Origin: CAVRQM01 sp963838805
GTDB lineage: Bacteria > Pseudomonadota > Alphaproteobacteria > Acetobacterales > Acetobacteraceae
Reading direction: 5' to 3'
Length of the DNA: 64,000 nt
Assembly (NCBI GenBank): GCA_963838805.1
Contig: CAWISK010000005.1
Location: 248,001 to 312,000, forward strand
Part shown: in pieces, positions 17,088-24,928 of the stretch
How the letters are laid out: each line of letters begins with the position of its first letter
Numbering within the stretch: the first letter of the stretch is position 1
The notes under the pieces: model-generated
Told to the model about the DNA's origin: nothing
Database searches by the model: none
What the model saw: the letters and a program-made list of their open reading frames with translations, nothing else
Made by a program: the position numbers and the translations under genes

Positions 17088-17756
17088 TCAGCCCTGGGCG
17101 TCGCCCGATCTCAGGGCCGCGCGATTGAGGCCGGCCCAGAACAGTAGGATGATCGTCTTGGCATCGACGATCTCGCCGCGCGCCACCATCGCCAGCGCCT
17201 CGTCCAGCTTCGGCTCGATGATCGTGATGTCCTCGCCCTCATGCGCCAGGCCACCGCCGGGGCCGACGCGATCGGCCACGCCGTAGCTCGCCACGAACAG
17301 CGCCACCCGCTCCGTCAGGCTGCCCGGACTCATGAACGAGTCCACGACCAGGCGCGGCCGCCGGACGCGAACCCCGGCCTCTTCCTCCGCCTCGCGCGCG
17401 ATGGCTTGTTCCGCGGTGCGCCCGGCGGCGTGGTGGTCGTCAAGCATTCCGGCCGGCACCTCGATGGTCCAGCCCGCTTGCTGGGCTCCCACCCCGGACG
17501 GCGACGGGTTGATGTAGACGGGAAACCGGAACTGCCGCACCAGCAGCACGCAATCCCGTTCCGGATCGTATAACAGGATGGCGGCCCCGTTGCCGTGGTC
17601 ATAGGTCTCGCGCACCAGGGTCTGCCAGCGTCCGTCCCGCCTGCGGAAATCGATCTCGGTCCGCCGCAGGACCGAGAAGCCGGTGCGCGCGACCTCGTCC
17701 GTCCGCAGTGTCCGAACCCCCTCACCGTCGTCACGTGCCGCGGCAGCATCCTGCAT
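17088..17756 (-). CDS. NUDIX hydrolase, GDP-mannose/ADP-sugar pyrophosphatase type
   Basis: A 222-residue NUDIX enzyme (ATG 17756; a GTG at 17816 would add 20 residues). The N-terminus (FSVLRRTEIDFRRRDGRW, then RETYDHGNGAAILLYDPE) matches NudK/NudF-type proteins. The Nudix box lies at GMLDDHHAAGRTAEQAIARE followed by AEEEAG, which supplies the REAxEEAG metal-binding core. LVRQFRFPVY and ITIIEPKLDEALAMVARGEI are also typical. It probably hydrolyses nucleotide sugars such as GDP-mannose; the exact substrate is open. Confidence 0.8.
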   Translation of the reverse strand: MQDAAAARDDGEGVRTLRTDEVARTGFSVLRRTEIDFRRRDGRWQTLVRETYDHGNGAAILLYDPERDCVLLVRQFRFPVYINPSPSGVGAQQAGWTIEVPAGMLDDHHAAGRTAEQAIAREAEEEAGVRVRRPRLVVDSFMSPGSLTERVALFVASYGVADRVGPGGGLAHEGEDITIIEPKLDEALAMVARGEIVDAKTIILLFWAGLNRAALRSGDAQG

Positions 17757-17823
17757 CCGTTCGCCCCATGGGTCAGCTATCGGCGCAGTGTGCGGCAGCC
17801 GGGCCTGCCGCACCACCCGCCCC

Positions 17824-18288
17824 TCAGGCGGCCGGCCGCGCTGTCAATGCCAGTCCCTTGACGATCCAGCCGATCCCCTCCGCGTGCCACCGCTGCACCG
17901 CCCGGTGATCCGCACCCAGGAGGCCGCCCAACCGGCGCCAGCTGAACAGGTGCCGCTCCGTCGTCGGACTAACAAGAGCGCGGGCACCCACGATGCGCCG
18001 CAGCACATGCCGATCCGCGGGAATGAGGCCGAGCCAGCTCCAGGCCTGATCCATTGCCTCGATGCGCGCCGCCGAGGGTATGGGCAGCCGCAACCGCTTG
18101 CCCGGAGCGGCCTCGTCGAGTTCGCAGGCCGCCCGCACCACCTCCAGCGCCGAGGATCTCATCCGCGTCGAGTATCCGGTGTTGGGAAGACTCAGCAACG
18201 TGTGCCCGGCATCCTCCAGCCGGGCGACGACAAAGGCCGCGTCGATCGCGTCGGAGGGCCGTTGCAGGACGGAGTCCTCCCGCGGCAA
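17824..18288 (-). CDS. Phage-type regulatory protein, possible DUF6362-like
   Basis: A 154-residue protein whose C-terminal half (IPADRHVLRRIVGARALVSP, then ERHLFSWRRLGGLLGADHRA and VQRWHAEGIGWI) looks like a helix-turn-helix: 'W-R-x-L-G-x-x-L-G-x-x-H-x-x-V-x-R-W'. It resembles DUF6362-type proteins found near phage genes, a recollection rather than a search result. It follows the 62-residue gene and shares its promoter, divergent from the XRE repressor. The TTG start at 18288 is uncertain; an ATG at ~18309 would need a one-base correction. Confidence 0.5.
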   Translation of the reverse strand: MPREDSVLQRPSDAIDAAFVVARLEDAGHTLLSLPNTGYSTRMRSSALEVVRAACELDEAAPGKRLRLPIPSAARIEAMDQAWSWLGLIPADRHVLRRIVGARALVSPTTERHLFSWRRLGGLLGADHRAVQRWHAEGIGWIVKGLALTARPAA

Positions 18289-18312
18289 CGACCTGGCTCT
18301 CGGTGTGCATGG

Positions 18313-18501
18313 TCAAGAGTGCTGCCCCCGCAGTGTCGGCGCATCCCAGCCGCTGTTGCCCCAACCTGGCCACGGGGTGTCCTCCAGGCAGGTGCCGGCG
18401 ACCAGCACCGACCAGGCCCGCGGATCGCCAGCCGGCAAGGGCGCGCGCGCCGCGTCACTCTCGGCTGCGCTGTTCGGTTCATCCTCTTGAAGATTTGTCA
18501 T
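18313..18501 (-). CDS. Small protein of unknown function (62 aa), first gene divergent from the repressor
   Basis: Starts at ATG 18501 with a strong AGGGAGG ribosome site. The product is acidic at the start (MTNLQEDEPNSAAESDAAR) and Trp/Gly/Pro-rich later (TPWPGWGNSGWDAP). No family is recognised. A TTGACA -35 element and an operator lie just upstream, so it is the first gene of the leftward, repressor-controlled transcript. Its place equals that of a cro- or antirepressor-like gene in phage switches, but it has no helix-turn-helix. Confidence 0.55.
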   Translation of the reverse strand: MTNLQEDEPNSAAESDAARAPLPAGDPRAWSVLVAGTCLEDTPWPGWGNSGWDAPTLRGQHS

Positions 18502-18511
18502 GCCGCCTCCC

Positions 18512-18527
18512 TAACGCTCACACGTTA
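18512..18527. promoter_or_regulatory. Operator copy 1, TAACG-N6-CGTTA
   Basis: Inverted repeat TAACG CTCACA CGTTA, extended by one base each side (C...G), overlapping the probable -10 of the leftward promoter whose -35 is TTGACA on the minus strand. The same arms and spacing recur at 18558-18573. Likely binding site for the adjacent XRE protein. Confidence 0.6.
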
Positions 18528-18557
18528 GAACAGATGACCTTTCTATGTCAATTATTT

Positions 18558-18573
18558 TAACGTTGAACCGTTA
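18558..18573. promoter_or_regulatory. Operator copy 2, TAACG-N6-CGTTA
   Basis: Inverted repeat TAACG TTGAAC CGTTA, with centre 46 bp from copy 1. It overlaps the TTGAAC -35 element of the repressor gene's own promoter, so binding would autoregulate the XRE gene. Both copies are followed by AGAA on the plus strand. Confidence 0.6.
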
Positions 18574-18591
18574 GAAAAATTGACCTATGGT
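18563..18591 (+). promoter_or_regulatory. Promoter of the XRE repressor gene, predicted leaderless
   Basis: TTGAAC (18563-18568), 17-bp spacer, TATGGT (18586-18591). The expected start site, about 7 bp after the -10, falls on the A of the repressor ATG at 18598. There is also no Shine-Dalgarno sequence before that ATG. A leaderless repressor message is the arrangement of lambda cI from PRM. Confidence 0.45.
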
Positions 18592-18597
18592 CGAGCG

Positions 18598-18951
18598 ATG
18601 GAAGAGGATGGGGCCGGGGCGCGCATTCGCGCGGCACGCATAGCGCGCGGCATGACTCAGGCGGAGCTGGCCGCCTGCATCGGGGTCAGTCGCAGTGCCG
18701 TGGCGCAGTGGGAAACCGACCGGGCCGGGCAGGTGCGCGGCAATCTGGCCCGGATCGCCGACATTCTGGGCGTCTCGACCGACCATCTGGTAGGTGGCAA
18801 GCCCGCGGGCGACCTGCTGCCGGCGGATGCGACCGAATTGGCCCTGCTGCGCCTCTACCGCGCCTGTGAACCCGGCGACCGGCAATTGCTGCTACGCACC
18901 GCCATCCGCCTGGCACGCGCGAAGGGCACGGCTGGCTCCGGAGAGGCTTAG
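18598..18951 (+). CDS. XRE/Cro-CI family transcriptional repressor
   Basis: A 117-residue DNA-binding protein. Residues ~6-60 form the HTH_XRE domain (ARIRAARIARGMTQAELAAC, IGVSRSAVAQWETDRAGQ, then LARIADILGVSTDHLVGG). The C-terminal ~50 residues are helical (TELALLRLYRACEPGDRQLL) and could dimerise; there is no S24 peptidase domain, so RecA-dependent self-cleavage is not expected. ATG 18598 is chosen because it starts the conserved domain at the right distance and coincides with the predicted transcript start. The gene is divergent from two small genes across twin operators. The stop overlaps the convergent aldolase gene by 4 bp. Confidence 0.85.
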   Translation: MEEDGAGARIRAARIARGMTQAELAACIGVSRSAVAQWETDRAGQVRGNLARIADILGVSTDHLVGGKPAGDLLPADATELALLRLYRACEPGDRQLLLRTAIRLARAKGTAGSGEA

Positions 18952-19706
18952 TCGGCGTAGTCCTCGCCGCGCGCGTCCAGCAGCCGCCGCATTTCGGCGA
19001 AATGAACGTGGCCGGCCTCGGTGTAGGCCTCCCAGCCGCGCGCCGTCGCCTCGGCCACATCGTCGGGAAGCACCGCGAGCTCGCGGCCGGATGAATAGGC
19101 GAGAATGAGCGTGCGGCACGCCCGTTCCAGGTAGTAGAGATCATCGAACGCCTCGGCGACATTGGGCGCCACCACGATCACCCCGTGGTTGCCCAGGATC
19201 ATGCGGCGCTTGTCGCCGATGATCCGGGCCAGCCGCTCGCCCTCCGCGGCGTGATCAGCGATCCCGCCATAGTCGAGGTCGATCGCCACCCGCTGGAAAT
19301 ACCGCGCGGTGGTCTGGTCAACCGGCAGGATGCGCGGATCGGCCAGCGCGGCGAGGGCGGTCGCATAGGGCGAGTGGACATGCAGCACGCAGCGCGCCTG
19401 CGGCACCAGTGCGTGCAGCCGGCCGTGAATCCACCACGCGGACGGGTCCGGCGCGTCCGGCCGCTCCATCGTGGCGGGGTCGTGCGTGTCGAGCGCCAGC
19501 AGGTCAGAGGCGCGGATGCGCGCAAAATGCATCCAGCGCGGGTTCATCAGGAACCGGCTTCCCGTGTCGTCGGTCGCGAGACTGAAATGATTGGCCACCG
19601 CCTCGTGCCAATCATTCAGCACGGCAAGGCGGAACGCCGCCGCCAGCTCCACCCGCAACTGCCACTCATGCGCATCGCGCGTCGGCCGCAGCGTCGTCAC
19701 AGACAT
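18948..19706 (-). CDS. Class II aldolase/adducin family protein
   Basis: A 252-residue metal-dependent aldolase-like protein. Start ATG 19706 has AGGAGG upstream. Core features are LNDWHEAVANHFSLATDD near the N-terminus, the zinc-binding HVHSPYATALAALADP segment, and GNHGVIVVAPNVAEAFDDLY with YLERACR after it. The family includes fuculose-phosphate aldolase and decarboxylases. This subtype (with DYGGIADHAAEGERLARIIG) often occurs with catabolic oxygenases. Divergent from the Rieske oxygenase gene, about 75 bp away, so the two may share control. Substrate unknown. Confidence 0.8.
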   Translation of the reverse strand: MSVTTLRPTRDAHEWQLRVELAAAFRLAVLNDWHEAVANHFSLATDDTGSRFLMNPRWMHFARIRASDLLALDTHDPATMERPDAPDPSAWWIHGRLHALVPQARCVLHVHSPYATALAALADPRILPVDQTTARYFQRVAIDLDYGGIADHAAEGERLARIIGDKRRMILGNHGVIVVAPNVAEAFDDLYYLERACRTLILAYSSGRELAVLPDDVAEATARGWEAYTEAGHVHFAEMRRLLDARGEDYAD

Positions 19707-19781
19707 GGCAAACCTCCTGTGGATTGACTTATTGTGACACTCTCGGCGGCAGGATCAAGCGCGGGGACGGGAGAGGCGGAG

Positions 19782-21026
19782 ATGGCGGCTGCATCGGAAC
19801 GAGCCCCGTTGGACGGAGCATCCGGCGTCCTGGCTACACTGATCGCCGAGCGTCGTCCCGGCCACGGGCTGCCGCGCGGGTTCTATCATGACCCGCGCAT
19901 CCACGCGCGCGACCTCGCCCGCATCTTCCACCGCCACTGGCTCTGTGCCGGCCACGCCAGCCAGGCAGCCACCCCGGGCGACTTCTTCCTGGTGCGCATG
20001 GAGGACGAGCAGGTCATCATCGCCCGCGACGCCGGCGGCTCGTTGCACGCGCTGCTGAACGTCTGCCGACACCGGGGAGCGGAGGTCTGCATCCAGGCGG
20101 CGGGATCAACCCGCTTCTTCACCTGCCCGTATCATGCCTGGACCTATGCGCTGGACGGATCGCTTGCGGCGGCACGGCACATGTCGCCGGATTTCGACGC
20201 CACGGCGCACGGGCTGCGCCGCCTGGCGTTGCGGGAGGCGGCGGGTCTCGTCTTCATCAGCTTCGCCCCGTTGCACGGCGCGTCGCCCCCGCCCTTCGAT
20301 CAGGTCGAGCGCATCCTCTCGGCCAGCGTCGGCCGCTACGGCTGGCGCGAGGCGAAGGTGGCGCACCGCGAGACCTACGTGGTCGCCGCCAACTGGAAGC
20401 TCGCCGTGGAAAACTACGTCGAGTGCTATCATTGCAGCCCGAGCCATCCCGAATACAGCAAGCTGCACGCGCTGGAGCAGCCGGCACCGCGCATCGCCCG
20501 GCTGAATGCCGCGATGCAGCAACGCACGCAGGCGCTGGGCGTGGATATCGTCAGCCTGGACCGCTGGTTCGGCGATGACGGCGGCGAGGCGATCGACTGC
20601 TTCCGCTACGCGCTTTATGACGGCGTCAAGACCGGCAGCGAGGATGGCTCGCCCCTGGCGCCGCTGATGGGCGGCTTCACCGATTATGACGGGGGCGCCA
20701 CCTCAATTCATGTCGGAGGTGCGAGCTTCCTGCTCGCCTATCCCGATCACGGCGTGATCTACCGCTTCTGGCCGCGCGGCATCGATCGTTGCGAGATGGA
20801 GTTGCTGTGGCTCGTGCGCGACGACGCGCGGCCGGGCCAGGACTATGATCCAGATCGGCTCACCTGGCTGTGGCGCGTGACCACCGAGGCGGACAAGCGG
20901 ATCATCGAACACACCGCGCGCGGTGTCGCGAGCGCGTTTTTCGAGCCCGGTCCGCTGGCGCCGATGGAGGCGAACGAGCGGCGCTATCTGGATTGGTATC
21001 TGCGGGAGGTGGCGACCGGCTCGTAG
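19782..21026 (+). CDS. Rieske non-haem iron oxygenase, alpha subunit (quaternary-amine type)
   Basis: A 414-residue oxygenase. The Rieske [2Fe-2S] ligands are C95, H97, C115 and H118 (NVCRHRGAEVC and CPYHAWTY). The catalytic iron site is in ENYVECYHCSPSHPEY, where a Glu rather than Asp precedes the CYH, as in the glycine betaine/carnitine monooxygenase (GbcA/CntA) and stachydrine demethylase group. Start ATG 19782 has AGAGG 5 nt upstream; an in-frame GTG at 19734 lacks one. Neighbouring phospholipase C and butyrobetaine/carnitine genes make a methylated-amine substrate plausible, but this is inference. No reductase partner lies nearby. A second, truncated copy of its C-terminal region lies at 24538-24825. 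Confidence 0.8.
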   Translation: MAAASERAPLDGASGVLATLIAERRPGHGLPRGFYHDPRIHARDLARIFHRHWLCAGHASQAATPGDFFLVRMEDEQVIIARDAGGSLHALLNVCRHRGAEVCIQAAGSTRFFTCPYHAWTYALDGSLAAARHMSPDFDATAHGLRRLALREAAGLVFISFAPLHGASPPPFDQVERILSASVGRYGWREAKVAHRETYVVAANWKLAVENYVECYHCSPSHPEYSKLHALEQPAPRIARLNAAMQQRTQALGVDIVSLDRWFGDDGGEAIDCFRYALYDGVKTGSEDGSPLAPLMGGFTDYDGGATSIHVGGASFLLAYPDHGVIYRFWPRGIDRCEMELLWLVRDDARPGQDYDPDRLTWLWRVTTEADKRIIEHTARGVASAFFEPGPLAPMEANERRYLDWYLREVATGS

Positions 21027-21050
21027 AGCACGGCATGTGACCCCGCCCCA

Positions 21051-22208
21051 TCAGCCAGGCGAATCCTCCTCCAGATCGAGACCGCCGAGCTGTCCCCAGA
21101 GTGCCGCCAGCTCCGACTGGCGCTGCGTCGCCGTTTTCGCGAACACGCGATGCAGATGCGTGCGCACGGTGGATGGCGCCACGCGCAGCAGCCGCGCCGC
21201 GGGCTTCACGCCGTTTCCGTTCGCGATCAGGCGTGCCACCGCTCCCTCGACTTCGGTCAGACCAAAGGTCGCCCGGAAATGGCGCGCCCGGGCAGGCTGG
21301 TCCCCCGCCCCCGGCTCGCTGACCAGCACGATGGCGACCGCCGGGGCGGTCGGCAGCCAGTCCGCCTCGACGCGCCGGGCAACGGGAGCCACGGTCACCG
21401 ATAACGGACGGCGCTCCGACGATCGCTCAATCTGGAGCGTGCCGCCCGACGAGGTCTTTGCCGGGCCGGCGGCCATGCTCAGGACCAGTCGCCGCAGCGC
21501 CGCCGTGTCGGCCGATCTTGCCGCGCGCAGGCCGTTCGCATCGACGCTCAGGCCGTCAGCCTGGCGGAGCAGCCGTTCACCTGCCCTGTTCGCATAGACG
21601 ACCGAAGAGTGGGCTGTCACCATGAGCACGCTCTGCGCGACGCGATCCAGCGCCTCGGTTGCCGCGTGCGCCCGAAGCGTGGCGGCCGCCAGATGCGCCC
21701 GCACCCGTGCCGCGGCGGCAAGATGCGGCAGCAGCAATCCGAGCAGTGCCCGCTCCTCGTCGTCGAATTCCTCGGCCCGGGCAGAGCGGCCCAATATCAA
21801 AAGCGTCGATGCACCCGGCTGCCGGCTCGATCCCATCATCAGCGACGATGTATCGTTCGGCAGGCAGAACTCGTTGTGCATCGCTGAGCGAAGCAATTCC
21901 GGCCGGGGAACGGCCATACGGTCCGTGTACACGCCCGGCGCGGCACGCTGCACGAAGGACGTGATGGGATCAATCAGCCGGTAGTGCTGCGCATAGGCGG
22001 CCCAGGCCTCCGGTGCCAGCCGAACCAGATGGGCGGGGGGAGCATCGCCCGGCCCATCCGGAAAGATCACACCGCCACCGCTGCTGCCCAGCAGCTCAGC
22101 CACCTGCTCCAACGCCCGCGGCCACGCCGCCTCGTCGAGCGCGGCATCGTAGATCGCCTGAATGGCGGCGAGGATCTGGTCCAGCGATGGCACGGCGCAA
22201 CTCCCCAT
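21051..22208 (-). CDS. LuxR family transcriptional regulator
   Basis: A 385-residue regulator. The C-terminal ~60 residues are a LuxR-type helix-turn-helix (FGLTEVEGAVARLIANGNGV, then KPAARLLRVAPSTVRTHLHR and VFAKTATQRQSELAAL). The N-terminal ~300 residues look like two sensory segments (EQVAELLGSSGGGVIFPDG; a PAS-like YANRAGERLLRQADGLSVDA region). No acyl-homoserine-lactone motif is seen, so it is not an obvious quorum receptor. Encoded convergently with the Rieske gene and divergently from phospholipase gene 1, with a perfect dyad in the shared upstream region. It probably regulates one or both. Confidence 0.85.
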   Translation of the reverse strand: MGSCAVPSLDQILAAIQAIYDAALDEAAWPRALEQVAELLGSSGGGVIFPDGPGDAPPAHLVRLAPEAWAAYAQHYRLIDPITSFVQRAAPGVYTDRMAVPRPELLRSAMHNEFCLPNDTSSLMMGSSRQPGASTLLILGRSARAEEFDDEERALLGLLLPHLAAAARVRAHLAAATLRAHAATEALDRVAQSVLMVTAHSSVVYANRAGERLLRQADGLSVDANGLRAARSADTAALRRLVLSMAAGPAKTSSGGTLQIERSSERRPLSVTVAPVARRVEADWLPTAPAVAIVLVSEPGAGDQPARARHFRATFGLTEVEGAVARLIANGNGVKPAARLLRVAPSTVRTHLHRVFAKTATQRQSELAALWGQLGGLDLEEDSPG

Positions 22209-22358
22209 CCGCGGCTACGAATAGGCACAGTTGTCGGATAAAAGTCGGCGGGGCGCGGCGCAACCGAGGTCGGCTTGGCTGATATCGCGATTATCCTAGC
22301 ACGCGATCATTATACGATTGTCAACTTTCTGCGACGGAGTGGCCGAAAGCTCGACGCG

Positions 22359-22380
22359 GCGTCCATCAAATGATGGACGC
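22359..22380. promoter_or_regulatory. Perfect 10-bp inverted repeat upstream of phospholipase gene 1
   Basis: GCGTCCATCA - AA - TGATGGACGC, perfectly symmetric with a 2-bp centre, about 110 bp before the phospholipase ATG and 150 bp before the divergent LuxR start. No T-run follows, so it is not a terminator. A 22-bp dyad in this place is a good candidate operator, perhaps for the LuxR protein next door. Confidence 0.5.
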
Positions 22381-22488
22381 GGACGTGGTCGAAGCAACCC
22401 CCAATGGGCATGGAATGGCCGCAAGATACCCGCAGAGCGTATCTCCGGCCGCTCCTAACGCTGTCTCTGTTCTTGGGAAACGTTCATC

Positions 22489-24216
22489 ATGAAACATCCG
22501 ATGTTGCGGACGGCTGGTCTGCTGGGGGTCGCGGCGGCTGCGGTGTGCTGCACCGCAACCGCCCAAAGCGCCGCCCCGGGCTCGAGAACCGCTGCGGGCG
22601 TCTCGTCCAACCCGACACCGATCAAGCATGTCATCATCATCATGCAGGAGAATCGTTCATTCGACAGCTATTTCGGCACCTATCCCGGCGCCAACGGCAT
22701 CCCCCGAGGCACCTGTGTGCCGATCGACCCGACCCAGCCGGGAAGCGGCTGCGTCCGGCCGTTCCATGACCCACGCGACGCCAACGCCGGTGGTCCACAT
22801 GGGGAGGACAGCGCGCAGTTCGATCTCGACGACGGCATCACAACGACGAAGATGGACGGCTTCATCTACACCCAGGCCCACAGTCCGCTATCTATCTGTC
22901 AGAACGTTAGCAGCCGGCTGCAGTGCGCCAACTTCCTGGACGGCGTCGCCCGTCACGACGTGCTTGGCTATCACACGGCCGAGGAGATTCCGAACTACTG
23001 GAGCTACGCCGAGCACTTCGTCTTGCAAGACGAAATGTTCGAGGGCGTGCGGGCATGGTCGGTTCCGTCGCATCTCGACCTCACCAGCGAGTGGGTCGCG
23101 AACTGCCCCGACCCGAACAACGTCGCCACCTGCAGGACATCAAACAAGGTCGGTCCGATCGTGCAATGGCCCTGGGCCAATCTGTTCCAGCTCCTCGACA
23201 AGTACAGCGTTTCCTGGAAGTATTATCTGGGCAGTGGGACGGAACCGGACTGCGAGGATGACGAGATGACCTGTGCCCCGCAGGTGCAGGTCTCGCAGGT
23301 CGGATCGTTCTTCAATCCGGTCCCCTACTTCAAGTCGGTACGTGCGCAAGGTGCGCCTTACCTGGCGGCGCACAATCAACCGATCGATCAGTTCCTTGTC
23401 GACGCGGAAAGCAACACGCTGCCACAGGTCGCCTGGGTGGTACCGTCCAACGAGTATAGCGAGCACCCGCCCAATGGCGTCACGGCAGGGATGGAATACG
23501 TCACCTCTCTGGTAAACGCGGTGATGTCCTCGCCGGCGTGGAACAACTCGGCAATCTTCATCTCCTGGGACGATTGGGGCGGGTTCTACGATCATGTGGC
23601 GCCCCCGAATGTGGACGTCAACAGCGATGTCTACCCCATTCAAGGCTTCGGGCTGCGTGTGCCCGGACTGCTGATCAGCCCCTTCGCCAAGCGAGGACTG
23701 ATCGACCACAACGTGCTGAGCACCAATTCCTATGCAACCTTCTTCGAGGATCTCTTCATGGGCGGAGCACGGCTCGAGCCGGCGGCGCTCGGCGCGCCGG
23801 ATAGTCGCCCTGACATCCGCGACAAGCTGCGCAACGTCACCTTCGTGGGGGGGCGCATACGCAGAATTGGCAGCCTCATGGATGAGTTCGACTTCACGCA
23901 GACACCGCTGCGGCGCTTGCTGCTGCCTACGCATATCCCCACCGGCATCACGGCGATCTGCTCAGCCGACGACAGGGTGCATTGCACTACAGGTACCGTA
24001 TCATTGTCGTGGAACGCCGTGGCAGCGGGCGGCGTTCCTGGTCCGTTCACCTACCACATCAGGCGCGATAGCACGGAATTGGCGCAGTGCGTAACGAGCG
24101 GAACCGTCTGCACCGACACGCCGGGCACGGGCGTCCACCTGTACCGCATCTACAGCGTCAGTTCGGGCGGCGTGGCCAGCCCGCTTTCAGCTGCGGTGGA
24201 AGCGGACGTGCCGTGA
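22489..24216 (+). CDS. Secreted phospholipase C / AcpA-type phosphoesterase, copy 1
   Basis: A 575-residue exported phosphoesterase. The signal peptide runs to about residue 26 (LLGVAAAAVCCTATAQ). The phosphoesterase domain begins HVIIIMQENRSFDSYFGTYP with the metal-binding E-N and nucleophile region, followed by EHPPNGVTAGMEYVTSLVNA and the second metal site SWDDWGGFYDHVAPPNV. About ten cysteines suggest disulfides. The last ~95 residues form an added beta-sandwich (VSLSWNAVAAGGVPGPFTYH, ending AVEADVP) like a fibronectin III domain. The family hydrolyses phosphatidylcholine or phosphate monoesters; liberation of choline would feed the methylated-amine genes nearby. Strongly similar to copy 2. 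Confidence 0.82.
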   Translation: MKHPMLRTAGLLGVAAAAVCCTATAQSAAPGSRTAAGVSSNPTPIKHVIIIMQENRSFDSYFGTYPGANGIPRGTCVPIDPTQPGSGCVRPFHDPRDANAGGPHGEDSAQFDLDDGITTTKMDGFIYTQAHSPLSICQNVSSRLQCANFLDGVARHDVLGYHTAEEIPNYWSYAEHFVLQDEMFEGVRAWSVPSHLDLTSEWVANCPDPNNVATCRTSNKVGPIVQWPWANLFQLLDKYSVSWKYYLGSGTEPDCEDDEMTCAPQVQVSQVGSFFNPVPYFKSVRAQGAPYLAAHNQPIDQFLVDAESNTLPQVAWVVPSNEYSEHPPNGVTAGMEYVTSLVNAVMSSPAWNNSAIFISWDDWGGFYDHVAPPNVDVNSDVYPIQGFGLRVPGLLISPFAKRGLIDHNVLSTNSYATFFEDLFMGGARLEPAALGAPDSRPDIRDKLRNVTFVGGRIRRIGSLMDEFDFTQTPLRRLLLPTHIPTGITAICSADDRVHCTTGTVSLSWNAVAAGGVPGPFTYHIRRDSTELAQCVTSGTVCTDTPGTGVHLYRIYSVSSGGVASPLSAAVEADVP

Positions 24217-24231
24217 ACGGATAAGGCGTAG

Positions 24232-24265
24232 GGCTAGGCCGGCTGGCTCGCCCGCCGGCCTAGCC
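24232..24265 (+). terminator. Strong hairpin after phospholipase gene 1
   Basis: A perfect 12-bp stem, GGCTAGGCCGGC / GCCGGCCTAGCC, with a 10-nt loop begins 15 bp past the stop codon. There is no T-tract after it, so it may act as a transcript-end stabiliser or a Rho-aided terminator rather than a classical intrinsic terminator. Confidence 0.5.
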
Positions 24266-24537
24266 TGTACCGGCGAACACTTCCCGGCAGCGGAAGCGGG
24301 GCATTTCTCAGGATGGAGTATGAGCATCGTCGTAACCGGCGCCCGCAACGCTCGCAACGGTGTGGTGGACCACCATGACAACGTGCGTTTCCAGGCCTCA
24401 ATCCGCGTCCGTGATGTCGCGAGCTGCGCCTACATGCAAGCGCATGATTGAGGCCCGGAGCCGTTCGGCTTTGGCTGCCTTGGCTGGGCGGCCTCGGAAA
24501 GTCGCCGATAATCGGATTTCGCTCGAATTCACGTCGG

Positions 24538-24825
24538 GGCGCCAGCTTCCTGCTCGCTTTTCCCGATCACGGGGTGATCTACCGCTTCCGGCCGCGCGGC
24601 ATCAATCGTTGCGAGATGGAACATTACCCGATCAGGACTATGATTCCGATCGGCTCACCTGGGTGTGGCGCGTGACCACCGAGGCGGACAAGCGGATCAT
24701 CGAACACACCGCACGGGGTCTCGCGAGCGCGCTTTTCCAGCCCGGTCGGCCGGCGCCGATGGAGGCGAACGAAACGCGCTACCTGGAATGGTATTTGCGC
24801 GAGCTGGCAACCGGAACTTGGGCGC
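24538..24825 (+). pseudogene. Remnant of a Rieske oxygenase C-terminus (duplicate of the 19782-21026 gene)
   Basis: This stretch aligns at nucleotide level with the last ~310 bp of the intact Rieske gene. It reads GASFLLAFPDHGVIYRFRPR ... CEME, then, after a small internal deletion and frame change, DQDYDSDRLTWVWRVTTEAD with KRIIEHTARGLASALF and ETRYLEWYLRELATGT. No start, Rieske cluster or iron site remains. It lies ~100 bp before phospholipase gene 2, just as the intact copy lies upstream of phospholipase gene 1. The stretch before it (24266-24537) holds short hairpins and a 10-bp inverted repeat (24394-24403 / 24446-24455) but no gene. Confidence 0.85.
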
Positions 24826-24928
24826 GGCCCGCAACACACTTGTCGGAAGGGCGACCGTGCAGGATAGTCGCTCCCGACCGTATGAGCTGACTGCCTCTAT
24901 GCCTGCGATAGCGAGGGGGATTGCCGCC

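Noticed and set aside
18580..18597. A TTG start extending the XRE repressor by six residues.
   Set aside because: It lies inside the -10 element and adds residues that do not fit the HTH start; ATG 18598 fits both transcript and protein.
24320..24451. A 43-codon frame starting MSIVVTGARNA, like the start of a nucleotide-binding oxidoreductase.
   Set aside because: Similarity stops after about ten residues, there is no continuing domain, and the stretch is repeat-bearing spacer.
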